From the NCBI GenBank assembly GCA_963969495.1, contig OZ018326.1, positions 152,644,306 to 152,708,305 on the forward strand: 64,000 bases of DNA, written 5' to 3'. Made by a program: the position numbers and the translations under genes. This stretch comes from Ceratothoa steindachneri (Eukaryota; Arthropoda; Malacostraca; Isopoda; Cymothoidae). The notes beneath the pieces were generated by a model. That model had not been told where the DNA came from. It searched no databases and saw nothing but the letters and a program-made list of their open reading frames with translations. Below, in pieces: positions 1 through 10,642 of this stretch; positions within the stretch are counted from its first letter, which is position 1, and each line of letters opens with the position of its first letter.

Positions 1-2735
1 CACGTCGTGATGTCGCGGAAGGCCGCCGGCTGGACTTTACCTCCAGAGGCGGAGAACCCTTCAACGACAAGTTTACTAAGCGAGTTGCGTTCCGCTCTCG
101 CTTCGTGCGTGGACACAGCCCATGGTCCGGACGATGTCCCGTACGCCATGCTTCGACATCTAGGTGAGCGAGGCATGGCCTTTCTGTTAGATTTGTTCAA
201 CAGGATCTGGGTGGAAGGTCTTCTCCCAGACTCCTGGGGAATCGCTACTGTGCTTGCCTTTCGCAAACCGGGGAGAGATCACTCTACTCCGACCGGTTTC
301 CGCCCAATCTCTCTAACCTCTTGCGTGTGCAAGTTGATGGAGAAATTGGTAAATGTTAGATTAGCCTTTTTCCTGGACAGCGGAGGCCATCTGTCTTCCG
401 CACAGTGCGGCTTCCGCAAGTTCCACTCCACGTCGGATGCTCTGCTCCGACTGGAAAATGCCGTCTGCGAGGCTTTCCTTCGTAGACAGCACTACGCCAC
501 GGTGTTTTTCGTTCTGGAGAAGGCCTATGATACCGCATGGCGATACGGCATCATGGAGACTCTCCACACGATGGGGGCGTGTGGACGCATCTGAATTTTT
601 GAGAGATCGTCGATTCCGCGTACGGTTGGGGGGAGCCCTCTCCGGCCCAAAGGAGCAGGAAGAGGGTGTCCCGCAGGGAAGTGTCCTCAGTGTCACACTC
701 TTTGTCCTGAGCATCAACGGCATCACCTCGGTGCTGCCGGAAGATGTTCTCGCTACGCTCTACGTGGACGACCTTTCGATCTCTTTTGGCACGGCCCAGA
801 TGCCAACTCTGGAGCGTCGACTCCAACAGGCATTGAAGCGCGTCTCTCGCTATGCCGAAGCGCACAAGTTTCGGTTTTCTTTGGCCAAGACTAAGGTGGT
901 GCACTTCTGCCGCCATCCACGGCTTCACCCCGACCCAGATTTGTTTCTTAATGGGGTGCGCCTGGATGTGGTTGAATCGCACCGTTTCCTTGGTCTTGTA
1001 TTCGACCGACGCCTCACCTGGGAGGCTCATATTCGCAGCCTTAGGGTCTCTTGTACCCGCGCCATGGACATTCTCCGTTCCGTGCCTTTCAGCGCTTGGG
1101 GCGCTGATAGGGCTACTGCCTTACTTTTTTATCGATCCTTTGTTCGGTCGAAGCTCGACTACGGATGCGAGTTTTATGCATCCGCAGCCGAGCGTTTATT
1201 GCGGAAGGTGGATTCGATCCACCACACCGGCCTTCGCCTTGCCACCGGTGCCTTCCGCACTTCCTCCATTGAGAGCCTGTTGGTCGATGCTGGGGAGATG
1301 CCACTCGCTCTGCGCCGCGTGCAGTGTATCACTCGACTGTACGCGCGAGCCCGGCGCCTCCCTCAGTCGCCAACAGCTCTCACTGCATCTGCAGCTGATC
1401 TCGATGGTACCTATGCCGCCGAGAGACGCCAGTCATACCCTAAGCCTTTTGGGTTTAGGGCCAGGAAACTCCTTCGAGAGGTAGATATCGCTCTCGGGGC
1501 GGTGGCGCCCCTGGTTTTGCCCAGGACGCCACCCTGGAGGGTACCACATTTGGCTATTTGTCGCCACGCCTCTGCTCCCAAAGCTTGTACTGCGCCGGGA
1601 GTATTGCGTTCAACCTTTTTGGAGCACACATCGTGTCACGCTGGAACCGTGCCAGTGTATATGGATGGCTCCAAGTCCCAAGAGGGGGTCGGCTTCCACG
1701 CCGTATCCCCTCTGTTTGAAGTCAGCGGGGCTCTACCAGGCGCTGCGTCTGTCTTCACGGCCGAGCTCGTGGCAATACACCACTCGGTACGGGAGATTAC
1801 GCGACGTGCCCGGTTCGGAGACCGGATTGTGATCTATAGCGACTCACAAAGCGCCCTGAGTGCTCTCGGGGCATTGGAATCTCCGCATCCCCTGGTTCGC
1901 GATATCCGTGACGCCACGGTTTTGGCGAGCCGGGCAAATGTCGAGATTATCTTCTGCTGGGTTCCTGGACATGTAGGAATTGCGGGGAATGAGCGCGCCG
2001 ATGAGGGCGCCAAAGAGTCCGCGAGAACTCTGCGACCGGATTAGCGTTTCGCTCTTCCTCACACCGACTACATGGCAGGAATACAGGCATCTCTTCGGAC
2101 TGCTTGGCAAAGAAGATGGGAGACGATCGAAGGGAACTTAAAGTTGCGTGCAATTGCGCCGCGACTGTTCCCATGGACCTATCCCCAATGCCGCGACGGC
2201 TTCAGGTCACTTTCTGTCGTCTTCGAATCGGACACACTCGTGTGACGCATCGCTACTTGATGGAGCGCTCGCATGCGCCCTATTGCAACGACTGCGTCGT
2301 CCCCCAGACTTCGGCATATTCTTGTCGAATGTCCCAGTCTGGGTGATCTTCGCGCATGTTACCTGTCCCGGTACCGGGATGGGCTGGGTCGCTCTTGTCT
2401 GCCCCTTGTGCTCGGGATGAGTGCGTGCACATTGACTGATGGACTTGTTCACTTTTGGGGGGAGGCCGGCCTTCTCCCTATTATTTAACCAGGGTTTTTG
2501 TTTTTTTGTTTTGTTTTTTCCTTTATAGGTCGCACGCTCCTGCGCCGGGGGGCCCTCCCCCCCGATGCAGGAGCTTGCTTACTGCTCGCTTCCCTTTCCC
2601 TTTTTTTTTGGAGGTGGGGTTGTTTTTTTAAATTCAATTTTATTTTAAAGTAGCCTAGTACTAGGCCAGTTTTTAATACAGCGACTAATGCCCAAGTAAG
2701 CAGTCGCCAGATGAGCTCTTAAAAAATAAATAAAT
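1..2735 (+). mobile_element. Family A non-LTR retrotransposon, 3' part (copy A1): RT, RNase H, 3' UTR
   Basis: The left window edge cuts this copy. RT motifs are visible in two frames: FRPISLTSCVCKLMEKL near 300, FFVLEKAYDTAW near 510, GVPQGSVLSVTLF near 665 and YVDDLS near 762. An RNase H domain follows (MDGSKSQEG, TAELVAIHHS, YSDSQSALSAL, WVPGHVGIAGNERAD), with all four acidic positions present. Relative to copy A4, about 14 nt are missing at 585, which shifts the frame, and a CAG has become TAG at 2042. The C-terminal Cys/His motif near 2285-2340 is damaged by a further deletion. The 3' UTR (2,487-2,735) ends with the family hairpin (GCGACT 2691-2696, AGTCGC 2702-2707) and an A-rich tail. 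Coding-dead. The RT-RNase H-CCHC order is that of I/Jockey-superfamily elements; the clade is inferred from motifs only. Confidence 0.9.
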
Positions 2736-2831
2736 TAGGAATTGAAAGATTTTGTATTTTATAGAAATATTTAAAAAATTGGTTCACCTTTATTTATAAA
2801 AGTTAATTTGTTTCTTATTATTGTTGGAGAG

Positions 2832-3000
2832 AAACCATTTTCAATGTCAGGTACTCGCCGAAAATCTAAACATCCTCAAAAGTGGGAAGATACCTTTTCT
2901 GTGGAAGAATTAAACAAATTGTATAATTCAATTAATAATGTTGAGGATGAACCATTTAAAGAATATCCAATGTATGCTTCAAATCATGACTACACTTATG
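2832..3000 (+). CDS. Zinc-finger gene, exon 1 (possible start-codon exon)
   Basis: The frame contains ATG 2844 and reads MSGTRRKSKHPQ, then an acidic region (WEDTFSVEELNKLYNS, then NNVEDEPFKEYP), and ends in TAT-G before the donor GTAAGA at 3001. It leaves one base, which the next exon (starting with GA) completes to Gly. A basic start and an ATG without any finger look like an N terminus. Alternatively it is internal, because the same frame runs upstream as GEKPF, which resembles a zinc-finger linker, with AG acceptors at 2828-2831 and a stop at 2804. The codon choice is AT-rich like the neighbourhood. No database match is claimed. Confidence 0.6.
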
Positions 3001-3980
3001 GTAAGAACTTTTAATTGATTTTATCATTTATGGAATATTACTCATTTAGGGCCTCCACATTAAAATCCTTATCCTATTGGAAGGGAGCCAGGTAGGTGCT
3101 ACTAAAAGAAAATCCCTTTGGAAGGGATTGCCAAAAATAGGTTAAGACTATTCAATTTGGCTTGTGATATTATTTATAAGAAAATTGTAACTATAGTGAC
3201 TGTACTGGATTTATTTTTTTAAAGGAGGTGTTTTACCACTCATTTGCACTCAATTAAGAGGCCTTTATTTCTCAGTGTGGACCTACTACTGATTAACATG
3301 GGATACAACCCATGGGTATCTACAGTGTATGGCAGCTGCTAGGAAGGTGGCCCAAATTGTGACTAACCATACCCAATGTCACTTAACTTTGCTAAAATTG
3401 GAACCAGTGTTTCAACTTGGCTAAGCTGTAGCCCCTCTACTGGAAATATATATATTTTGAATGCAAACATAAAGTACATAATGCATACTTTGTGCATACT
3501 TTTTGTTTACATTACCAGGAAATAAACGTGGGAGGAGCCAATAAATACATGTCTTCAGTGCATCCCTTTCTTGACTTTTTGCCTGCTCTGCTACACTGAG
3601 ATGCGTCTATGGTATAGAATAGTTGTGTTATACACATTTATTTCACTTTTAAGTAAAGTTTGACTGCCTATAACTCCACCTAGACCACACAGAATGGGTT
3701 CAAACAAGCTGACCATGCTGCAGAAAATCGATGCTTTAACTATGTTATATGTAGTTGCTGACTTCATAGTGATATGAGAATGCATTTACAACATCAAACA
3801 TTCAGTGGCACCAGTACCATCTGGGGTTATACTGAAGAAGAAACTGGGTTCTGGTAGCCAAAGCAAAGTATTAGTGCATATTAGGACCATAATCAGCAAT
3901 CAAAGGCATGTTGTTAAAACACTTATTTTATAAAAATTTACTTGGGTACTTTATATACATATAGCTTAAAGATAGGTATA
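3001..3980. other. Intron 1, first part: AT-rich unique-looking sequence
   Basis: I see no coding frame or recognisable repeat. A small inverted repeat (AATCCCTT/AAGGGATT, about 3109-3128) and plain AT-rich sequence are all I can point to. Confidence 0.5.
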
Positions 3981-3982
3981 TA

Positions 3983-5120
3983 CAGTAAAACCTCCTCAGT
4001 TGATAAACCTAATCCATTCTGGGCATTAGTTTGCATACTAAATTGTTTGTGAATCCCCCCTCCCCGCAAAAAAAAAATTCCATCTAAATTAGTATAGTTG
4101 CTGGCACAGGTCGATGGTGAGGGAGGAGAGGAAGAGGAGGAAGATACTGCTTCCAAGGGTTGATTCCTTTCCATGAATACACTGGGAAACTCTGATTCAC
4201 TTTTTTTCTCTTCTCTCCACCTTTTTAGGTGTTTCCATTTCTGATAAAATTTTTCTAAAGAAATTTATCTTTTTCTTTGCTGCAGAATTTTTCTGAAGTC
4301 GGACATCACATTGTCATTCAAAATGTTAATTGCCTAGGTGCCTAACAAATCTGTTAGGGTGATGCTTTTCAATAAATTACTGCACTTTACTCCATTTAGT
4401 ACAAATGTCATTTATCTGAGCACTACTAATTTTCTCTCATTCCTTCTCTGCCTCTGGTGAATGAACCTCCTTTAGGGCCTTCAATGATCCTCCAACGGCT
4501 CTTCCACATCAGCATCATTGACCTCCAAGCCCATACTCTTGCCCATGCAGACAATTTCATCACCACTTTTACTATTGTCTGTTCCTCAAACCTATCAAAG
4601 TCTCTCTCTGCATCACATCTTGGCCAAAGTTTCCTCCAGGCTGATTGCAAGGTGCAGTAGGAGACCTCACTCCCTTAGCAACATCAGCCACCTTGATTGC
4701 CTCTGTTTTTTAGAATCGTGCAGATCATAAATTTTTCCAGATTGCACCGCTTGGCAATGTCAGAAACATGAATGCCATTCTCATGTTTGGCAATAATTTC
4801 CTTCTTTACTTCATTAGTAATATGCTTAGGCTACTTGCTGCTGCTATCACTACCACCTTTCTTCTTCTTAGGTGGCATAATGGGGGCTAAAATAACACAA
4901 AAGGGAGGGGGGGATTAATGTTTTTGAACACAGCACCCTCATGAACAATGTTTACACCAAATGGGCCAATGCATAACTGAGTACAAGGTTTAATGGATTG
5001 TGGGTAATGTCTTTATTCCTTAAAACATTGTTCATGAACCAAGCTAAAATTTGTTCTGAAAACTAGTTTGTGAACCAATTTGTCTGTGATGTGGAGCATT
5101 TATGAACCAAAGTTCTACTG
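3983..5120 (-). mobile_element. Decayed Tigger/pogo-type DNA transposon, internally deleted
   Basis: The ends are inverted: CAGTAAAACCTC at the left, and the right end read on the minus strand starts CAGTAGAACTTTGG. Both are flanked by TA (3981-3982 and 5121-5122), the Tc1/mariner-superfamily target. On the minus strand from 4880 downward the sequence reads MPPKKKKGGSDSSSK, stop, then KHITNEVKKEIIAKHENG and VSDIAKRCNLEK, the CENP-B-like helix-turn-helix start of Tigger/jerky transposases. Downstream pieces (GKSMGLEVNDADVEEPLEDH; MSDFRKILQQRK) fit the C-terminal part, so the catalytic DDE core has been deleted. It is an old passenger in intron 1. Confidence 0.8.
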
Positions 5121-5424
5121 TAGTTCACTTGGTTTGTTATGCCTTGCAAATCTATATTTATGCTGTTTTAAAATTCTTTAAAGCTAACATTTGCTGCCCT
5201 TTTTTGGTTTAGTTTCTCTTTGTTTCATTTCACTTTGATATAATTGCCATCTGAGAGTTCATTCAATGTTAGTTGCTTTTTATTCACTCAGTTGAATATT
5301 GGAGTTGTGTTCAGAGTGCCCTGGAAGTGAGGATGGAGATTGAAATGGAGTGACTGTTGTGTAAATGAAACTAGGAGGGTTGATATAGTTAGGTCTAGGG
5401 GAGTTAGAAATAAGAGTCTGATGT

Positions 5425-5870
5425 TGTGCTTGTGATGGATGATTCTTGTGTTAGATATTTTGATAGGAAGTTGAGTGAGACTAGATAGAACGGGTTGAGG
5501 GTTTGCTTGCCAGGTGCTGAAGTAAGTGATCTGAGTGATAGGTATGGGGGGCTGGTGTCTGGCTGTGCAAGTGATGCAGTTGTGATTACCCATGTAATAA
5601 TGAATGATGTTAAGAGAGTGTGTGCATGTGAGGTACGCTAGAGGTATGAGGTTGATTAAAAAGGTGAAAGAAAGTCAAATGAAAGGTGTTTTGACATGTG
5701 TGCTTCCGACAAAGGATGTTGGGTTGGAACAGATATCTTGTGCATTTAGGCTGACTGAATATGTAAGGAGTATGTGTGAGATGTATATGTGGGGTCGGTT
5801 TTATGGAGTGAAGGAAATTTATGCAATGGATGGATTGCATTTGAGTAGGGATGGGTAGATGTGTTATGGA
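5425..5870 (+). pseudogene. CR1-type LINE ORF1 remnant: SGNH/GDSL esterase domain
   Basis: The plus strand reads VMDDSCVRYFDRKLSETR, stop, then RVCLPGAEVSDLSDRYGG and SDAVVITHVIMNDV; after a frame change it reads KGVLTCVLPTKDVG and RFYGVKEIYAMDGLHLSRDG. This is the pattern of the SGNH-hydrolase ORF1 carried by some CR1 elements: a GDS-like nucleophile block (here DDS, about 5438-5446), the THVIMNDV block, and DxxH near the end (DGLHLS, about 5832-5849). The Ser, Asp and His positions survive although stops and frameshifts kill the frame. No RT follows it. The CR1 RT at 60.7-62.65 kb could belong to the same family, but the two are far apart and in opposite orientation. Confidence 0.65.
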
Positions 5871-6443
5871 AGAAGTATGAATCGTGTTATTAGGTATTTA
5901 CAGGTGCTAAACTAAGTAATGATAGTGATCAGGGAAATACAAGAAAATACAGGTTGTGGTAGGTGGGGTTAGTTTAAATGCCAGTTCCCATCATGAGTAG
6001 GGATAAATTACACTAATTGTGCTTAGTCTCCTATTCGGCACCTGTGTTGAATCACCTTTATAATGGCTACTGTATGTTTCAGCCACCTGTGTTTTAAAAT
6101 GGTATCCATGTTTGACCTGTGTCCCTGGCATGTTTTATCCTCGATGGTGTAAATCAGTAGGTAAAAAAGGGCCATTTTTTTCCATTCTCAATCTCCCCTT
6201 CCCATTTTCTTTCTTAACTTTTAAAAGTACCCTCATTAATTACTATAGTTTTCTTTTTATTAAAAACATTAATTTATTAACTGCACTGAAAATTGTAGGT
6301 TATTGGAATTTTTATAGCCTGATATTGAACCAACTGTTTAAAAATTCGCACAAATAATGGTTATCAATGAATTTGTGTCTCTGTCGACCAGTAGACAGAT
6401 AAGTGAGAATGCTATTTTTGTATTTGGTTTTCTTTGTTATCAG
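5871..6443. other. Intron 1, last part
   Basis: AT-rich sequence without a coding frame that I can support. It ends in a pyrimidine-rich tract (TTTGGTTTTCTTTGTTATCAG) that serves as the acceptor of exon 2. Confidence 0.5.
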
Positions 6444-6654
6444 GAAGTAGTACTGGTGGGAAAGGAGTAAACAGTGAAGGTGAGATGACTGTTCTGGATG
6501 TTCTCCAAGGATCTCGTCAAGGACTGGTTGCTGAATGTAAGGTGTGCTTCATTCGTCTCACAGATTGGGCCTCTGCAGCCAGTCACATTCAATCGCATCG
6601 TTTGATTTTTATTCCTCTTTGTGTTAGGGATTGTGGAAACATTGGCACCAAGCA
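6444..6654 (+). CDS. Zinc-finger gene, exon 2 (finger 1)
   Basis: The exon lies between acceptor TTATCAG and donor GTAAGT. It starts with two bases completing Gly from exon 1 and ends with CA, completed by G of exon 3 to Gln. It reads SSTGGKGVNSEGEMTVLDV, then finger 1 (CKVC, 12 residues, HIQSH; C-X2-C-X12-H-X3-H), then a linker ending NIGTKQ. Both splice sites are close to consensus and both phases fit the neighbours, which makes this one of the most secure exons. Confidence 0.8.
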
Positions 6655-7196
6655 GTAAGTCCTTGATATTGTATTCAAAGAACATTCATTTATGTACTCA
6701 TAAGGTCAACAAACCAGAATTCCTAATATGATTGTTAGCTGAGTCCTAGAATAGAATAATAATGATCTAGGCAAATCTTATTTTTTATGAATTCTGGTCT
6801 TCTTTTGAAGAGTTCTAGACTATTTGCTTCTCCAAATTCTTAGCTCTGATACCTCTTGCTTTGCTTTCAATGATCTTCAATATGGGTTACGCTTGTATCT
6901 TTTTAGTATGAACTCATTATGATCTAAAATTCTCCCTTCCAATTGCGTCACTTTGGGATTACACTTGATATTTTTATTCACAATCTCTTATCATTATTAT
7001 CCTATTTATATACAGAATTTTGTGCTTGCTTCATTCACCTTTACCAAATATTTTCTAGCTGAGTGAACTGCTCTCCTAAGGATTATATAATTTTCTTCCT
7101 GTCTCAAAAATAAGCCAGAGTATTATGTATTTGAGCTCAATTCAAGCTTCTTTGTTTAGGAATAATATTGTTTGTAAGTTATACTTTCATTTACAG
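6655..7196. other. Intron 2
   Basis: A short intron of 542 bases, AT-rich, GTAAGT to TTTACAG. No repeat or gene is recognised in it. It is the only intron here that seems free of transposon sequence. Confidence 0.6.
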
Positions 7197-7380
7197 GTCT
7201 GTCACATGTAGGATATGCCAGAAAGACTGTCTGAACTTATCTGCATTGGCATTCCATGTGCATTCCAGTCATACTATGGCATCTCCTCCTTATGTGTGTC
7301 CATTCTGTGGTAGGAGTTTTCCTTCTTGTTTGCTCCTCCAAAACCATACTGATGTTCATGATGTTTACCTAAAATGTCCA
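7197..7380 (+). CDS. Zinc-finger gene, exon 3 (fingers 2 and 3, start of 4)
   Basis: The acceptor is TTTACAG and the donor GTAAGT. The exon reads SVTCRICQKDCLNLSALAFH, then VHSSH, giving finger 2 (C-X2-C-X12-H-X4-H), and YVCPFCGRSFPSCLLLQNH, then TDVH, giving finger 3 (C-X2-C-X12-H-X3-H). It ends LKCP, so the first Cys of finger 4 is here and the second is in exon 4. The exon leaves phase 0. The linker between fingers 2 and 3 is TMASPPY, not the TGEKP type. High confidence. Confidence 0.85.
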
Positions 7381-8574
7381 GTAAGTCAGTGTTGGAACTT
7401 GTATTGATTTAATGTTTTAGAGACGAAAGTTATAAATAAACAAGCGGCATTTGTATGGTTCCTTGGTTCTCCCACTTTCACCCCTGTCTAGCTTACAAGA
7501 CGCTGTGTAGAGTGTTACACCTGGCATCTGGAGGTGCAGCATGCCCTCTTTCCCCCAGTATCCTGGGTCATCTTGATAAATTTGGAGAACCTGGGATTTA
7601 CACTTATTCAAGACTCTTCTATTTTACCCTCTCTTCACCCCTTTGTATTATCTCAAGCCCTTCTCAACCATTTCCTCTGCAATGTTAGGTGCAGCATGGG
7701 TTACTACTGTCCATTGGCTCTTGTTTGAATGCTTTAATGTTCTGCCTGCCTCAACATCTTAAGGATGTCTTAGGCACAGGTGGTAACTATTACTACAGCC
7801 CTGCCAAGAGAAACTGGTCCCTTCTCTCAAGCTGCACCATGTAGAATGCTTACATCTGGCACCAGAGTACAGGCATTCACCCTTCCTCTCCAATATTCCA
7901 GAGGTTAAGTTATAGGTAGGTGATCACCCACCCTACTTAGTGCACCCATCTATCCCTATATTTTCCTTAGTACCTACCCTACCATACATCTCCTACCTTT
8001 TTCTCTCACTATTTAGTGCAGTTCTGGTCGATGGGGCACTTCTCCCCACTGAGGGCCAAAATTCGAATGACTGGGAAATGTATGAGGTAGGGAGTGTACT
8101 GGGCTGCTGACTCACTTCACCACTTCTAATGCACATTTAGGAAGACTTCACACACCCCATTCTTTATGGGGAAAAATTTGAGCTGAATTTGTTCATGTTG
8201 ACAAGGTCCATTGTAACTCAGATCTCAGGCTGTGTAAAGGATCATAGTTGGATGTTTCTTATCCTATGGGGACTTTTTCCATACCTCCTAAGGCATTAGG
8301 AGGCCATAGTATCATCTTTCCATGCATGCCTTTTTCTTAAACTATGCATGATTGCCACAACCCTACAAGGTATAGCGATGCTAATATAAGAAGTGCCACA
8401 TCCAAATGTAGCTAGGCCCACCCCCCCACTGCCTTGGTGCATGGGTGGGGGATGAAGGGAATCACAGGACACCATTAATTGTTGGAGGGGTCTCAGGTCT
8501 CTGGAGGGGCTTAATGGAAGTGAATATATTCTTCAGTGGTAAGAGCTTAGTGTGGGTTGTCACTAGGCATCTGT
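7381..8574 (+). repeat. Intron 3, left: degenerate 5'-UTR-like repeat sequence
   Basis: A motif close to GTGTAGANTNTTACACCTGG occurs at about 7,506-7,545 and again at about 7,838-7,885, and resembles sequence at 36,405-36,450 upstream of a family A ORF1. I read the stretch as a decayed 5' UTR of a family A relative leading to copy A2, but divergence is high. The rest shows no coding frame. Confidence 0.4.
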
Positions 8575-9975
8575 AAGTCTAGTGCATAAGGTGGATTCAA
8601 TCAACCACACTGGTCTCCATTTGATGCCTGCTGCCTATTGCATGTGCCCTATAGAGAGTCTTGTTGTTGATACAGGGAAGATTCCATGCAGTTTACATCA
8701 TGCTGTGTATGATGTACTTTCATGCACTAGTTCAGCAGCTCCCACATTTGCCAATGGCTCTCATATCTGTGGCCAATCTTGCCGGTGTGTCTGCTGATGT
8801 GAGAGGTTAATCATCCCCTAACTAAGCCTTTTGGGTTTAGGGCTAGGAAATTCCTTTGAGAGTTTGGTGTAACTTTCAAGCCAGTGGTACTGATGGTTCT
8901 GCCTGAGACCCTACCTTGGAAGAACCACTTTTGAATGTTGCCATGCCTCTGCTCCCAGAGCTTCCACAGCAGTTGGAGTACTTTAATTTGTATTTCTTAG
9001 AGCAAATATAATGTAACTGTAGCCATGCTTGTGTACAGGAATGGCTCAAAGTCCAAAGGAACGTTGGTTTCCATGCTATCATCCCCTTTTTTTGAGCTGG
9101 TGAGGCTCTTCCAGGTGGTGCATCCGTCTTCACAACAGAGGTGGTTGCTATATACCACTCAGTATGGGAGATTACATGCTGAGCTCAGTTAGAGAATGAG
9201 TTGCAATTCATAGCAACCCACAAAGCGCACTAGGATGCCCTTGAACCATTGAATTTCACAGTACCTCTGAACCATGGTTACTGCGAGTTGGATAGATGTT
9301 GAGGTTTTCTGGTTTGTTTCTGGACATGTTGGGGCCACAGGAAATGAGCTTGCTGATGATGGCGCCAGGCTGTCTGCACAGACTGAACAACTGGACCAAT
9401 ATTTTGCTCTTCCCTATTTTGACTGCATGGCAGGACTCATGACAGCCTTTTGGGTTGGATGGCATTGAAGAACAGAAATTTACACCGCACCTTTGCCTGT
9501 GCGCCTATTTCTCTCAATGTGGGATGCAGGGCCATTTGTTGGAGCTCATTCCTGAACTATTCCTTCCAGATTGTTTGGTTCCCCACATGGTAAGACACCT
9601 TTTGATTGAAAGTCCTAGTGTGGGAGAGCTTCATGAGTGGTAGCTATCTCAGTAGCACAACAGGTGAGGTTGCTACCACCTGTCCTGAGTCCTTGAGAGG
9701 TACTCCTGCATACTGGATTGTGGTGTAATTCAGTTTTTGAAGGAGAAAAGCATCCTCCATTGTATTTAACTATTTAAATTGTTCGATGCATGCTCATGCC
9801 TCTCAGGAAGGCTGACTCCTCTTACACCTCAGCAGACCTTGTAGATATTAGATATTTATTCATTGTAGTGTGTTGCCATTTTGTTTTTAGTCTGTGCTTA
9901 TACTGACTTAGCCTAAAGATATGCTTCTTTGTTATTTTGGCAGCCTTGCCTTTACTGGCAGCTGCCATAAGCCAA
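8575..9975 (+). mobile_element. Family A fragment A2, heavily decayed RT C-terminus, RNase H and 3' end
   Basis: The order of surviving blocks follows the family: KVDSINHTGLHL near 8590, PIESLVVDTG near 8650, a TTTGGGTTTAGGG stretch near 8828, an RNase H-like part (FWFVSGHVGATGNELADDGA, about 9308-9369) and a 3' end with a trace of the terminal hairpin near 9950-9970. All frames are broken many times. It is much older than A1, A4 or A10. It sits in intron 3 of the zinc-finger gene in the sense orientation. Confidence 0.75.
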
Positions 9976-10076
9976 CCTACCCCCCCCCCCCTGCCCTGAC
10001 CTATCTAGCTTTCTATTAAATTTTTAAACTGGTCAGAATGTTTACTTCTCTCACTACTCACATGTTTTGTCTATAG

Positions 10077-10175
10077 GTTTGTAGTGGAACATATAATAAG
10101 ATCTACCAGTTGTTCTCACATCTCAGCCTCTGTTTGTCTACATTCCATCCCCATTTGAAGAGTCTCATTTGTCAT
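10077..10175 (+). CDS. Zinc-finger gene, exon 4 (finger 4)
   Basis: Exactly 33 codons, phase 0 at both ends, acceptor GTCTATAG and donor GTAAGT. Joined to exon 3 it completes finger 4: CP|VC, 12 residues, HLSLC, a C-X2-C-X12-H-X3-C finger. It ends KSLICH, giving the first Cys and one spacer residue of finger 5. The start (VC) and end (CH) match the neighbouring exons so that the knuckle is cut at the same place twice. Confidence 0.8.
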
Positions 10176-10642
10176 GTAAGTATGGAGATTAGGCAAAGTA
10201 ATACCCATTTAAACATTTATTGCCCATCATTATATTTTATAAACATTATACTTTAATTTTTTTGTCAGTAAAACTGCATCTCTCAGGCTTAAATACTTAA
10301 CCCATTTTCTCCCAGATTAATTTCCCCCCAATTTTTTTTCTGATTTTGCTAAATTTTATATGAGTTAGTATCACTTACCACATCAATTATAAATTTTTAA
10401 ACTTATTCGTTTGCAAGATATGACACATTACCATATGGTCACACTATGAGGACATAAATACAAAAATTGAATGAAACATATATTTGGCAGTAACAACTAA
10501 TTCATTACAACTAATTTGTATACGTGAAAGCATCCTCTAACTCTAAAAATTCTAGTATAGATTTTTTTGTTCCTAATTTAAATTGATAGCATAAAAATAA
10601 TTAATTTTGTGCTATACAAATTAATAAAAAGTTAGTGTAATA
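10176..10642. other. Intron 4, left: AT-rich sequence
   Basis: No gene or repeat is recognised. It is AT-rich and leads into the 5' end of copy A3. Confidence 0.5.
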
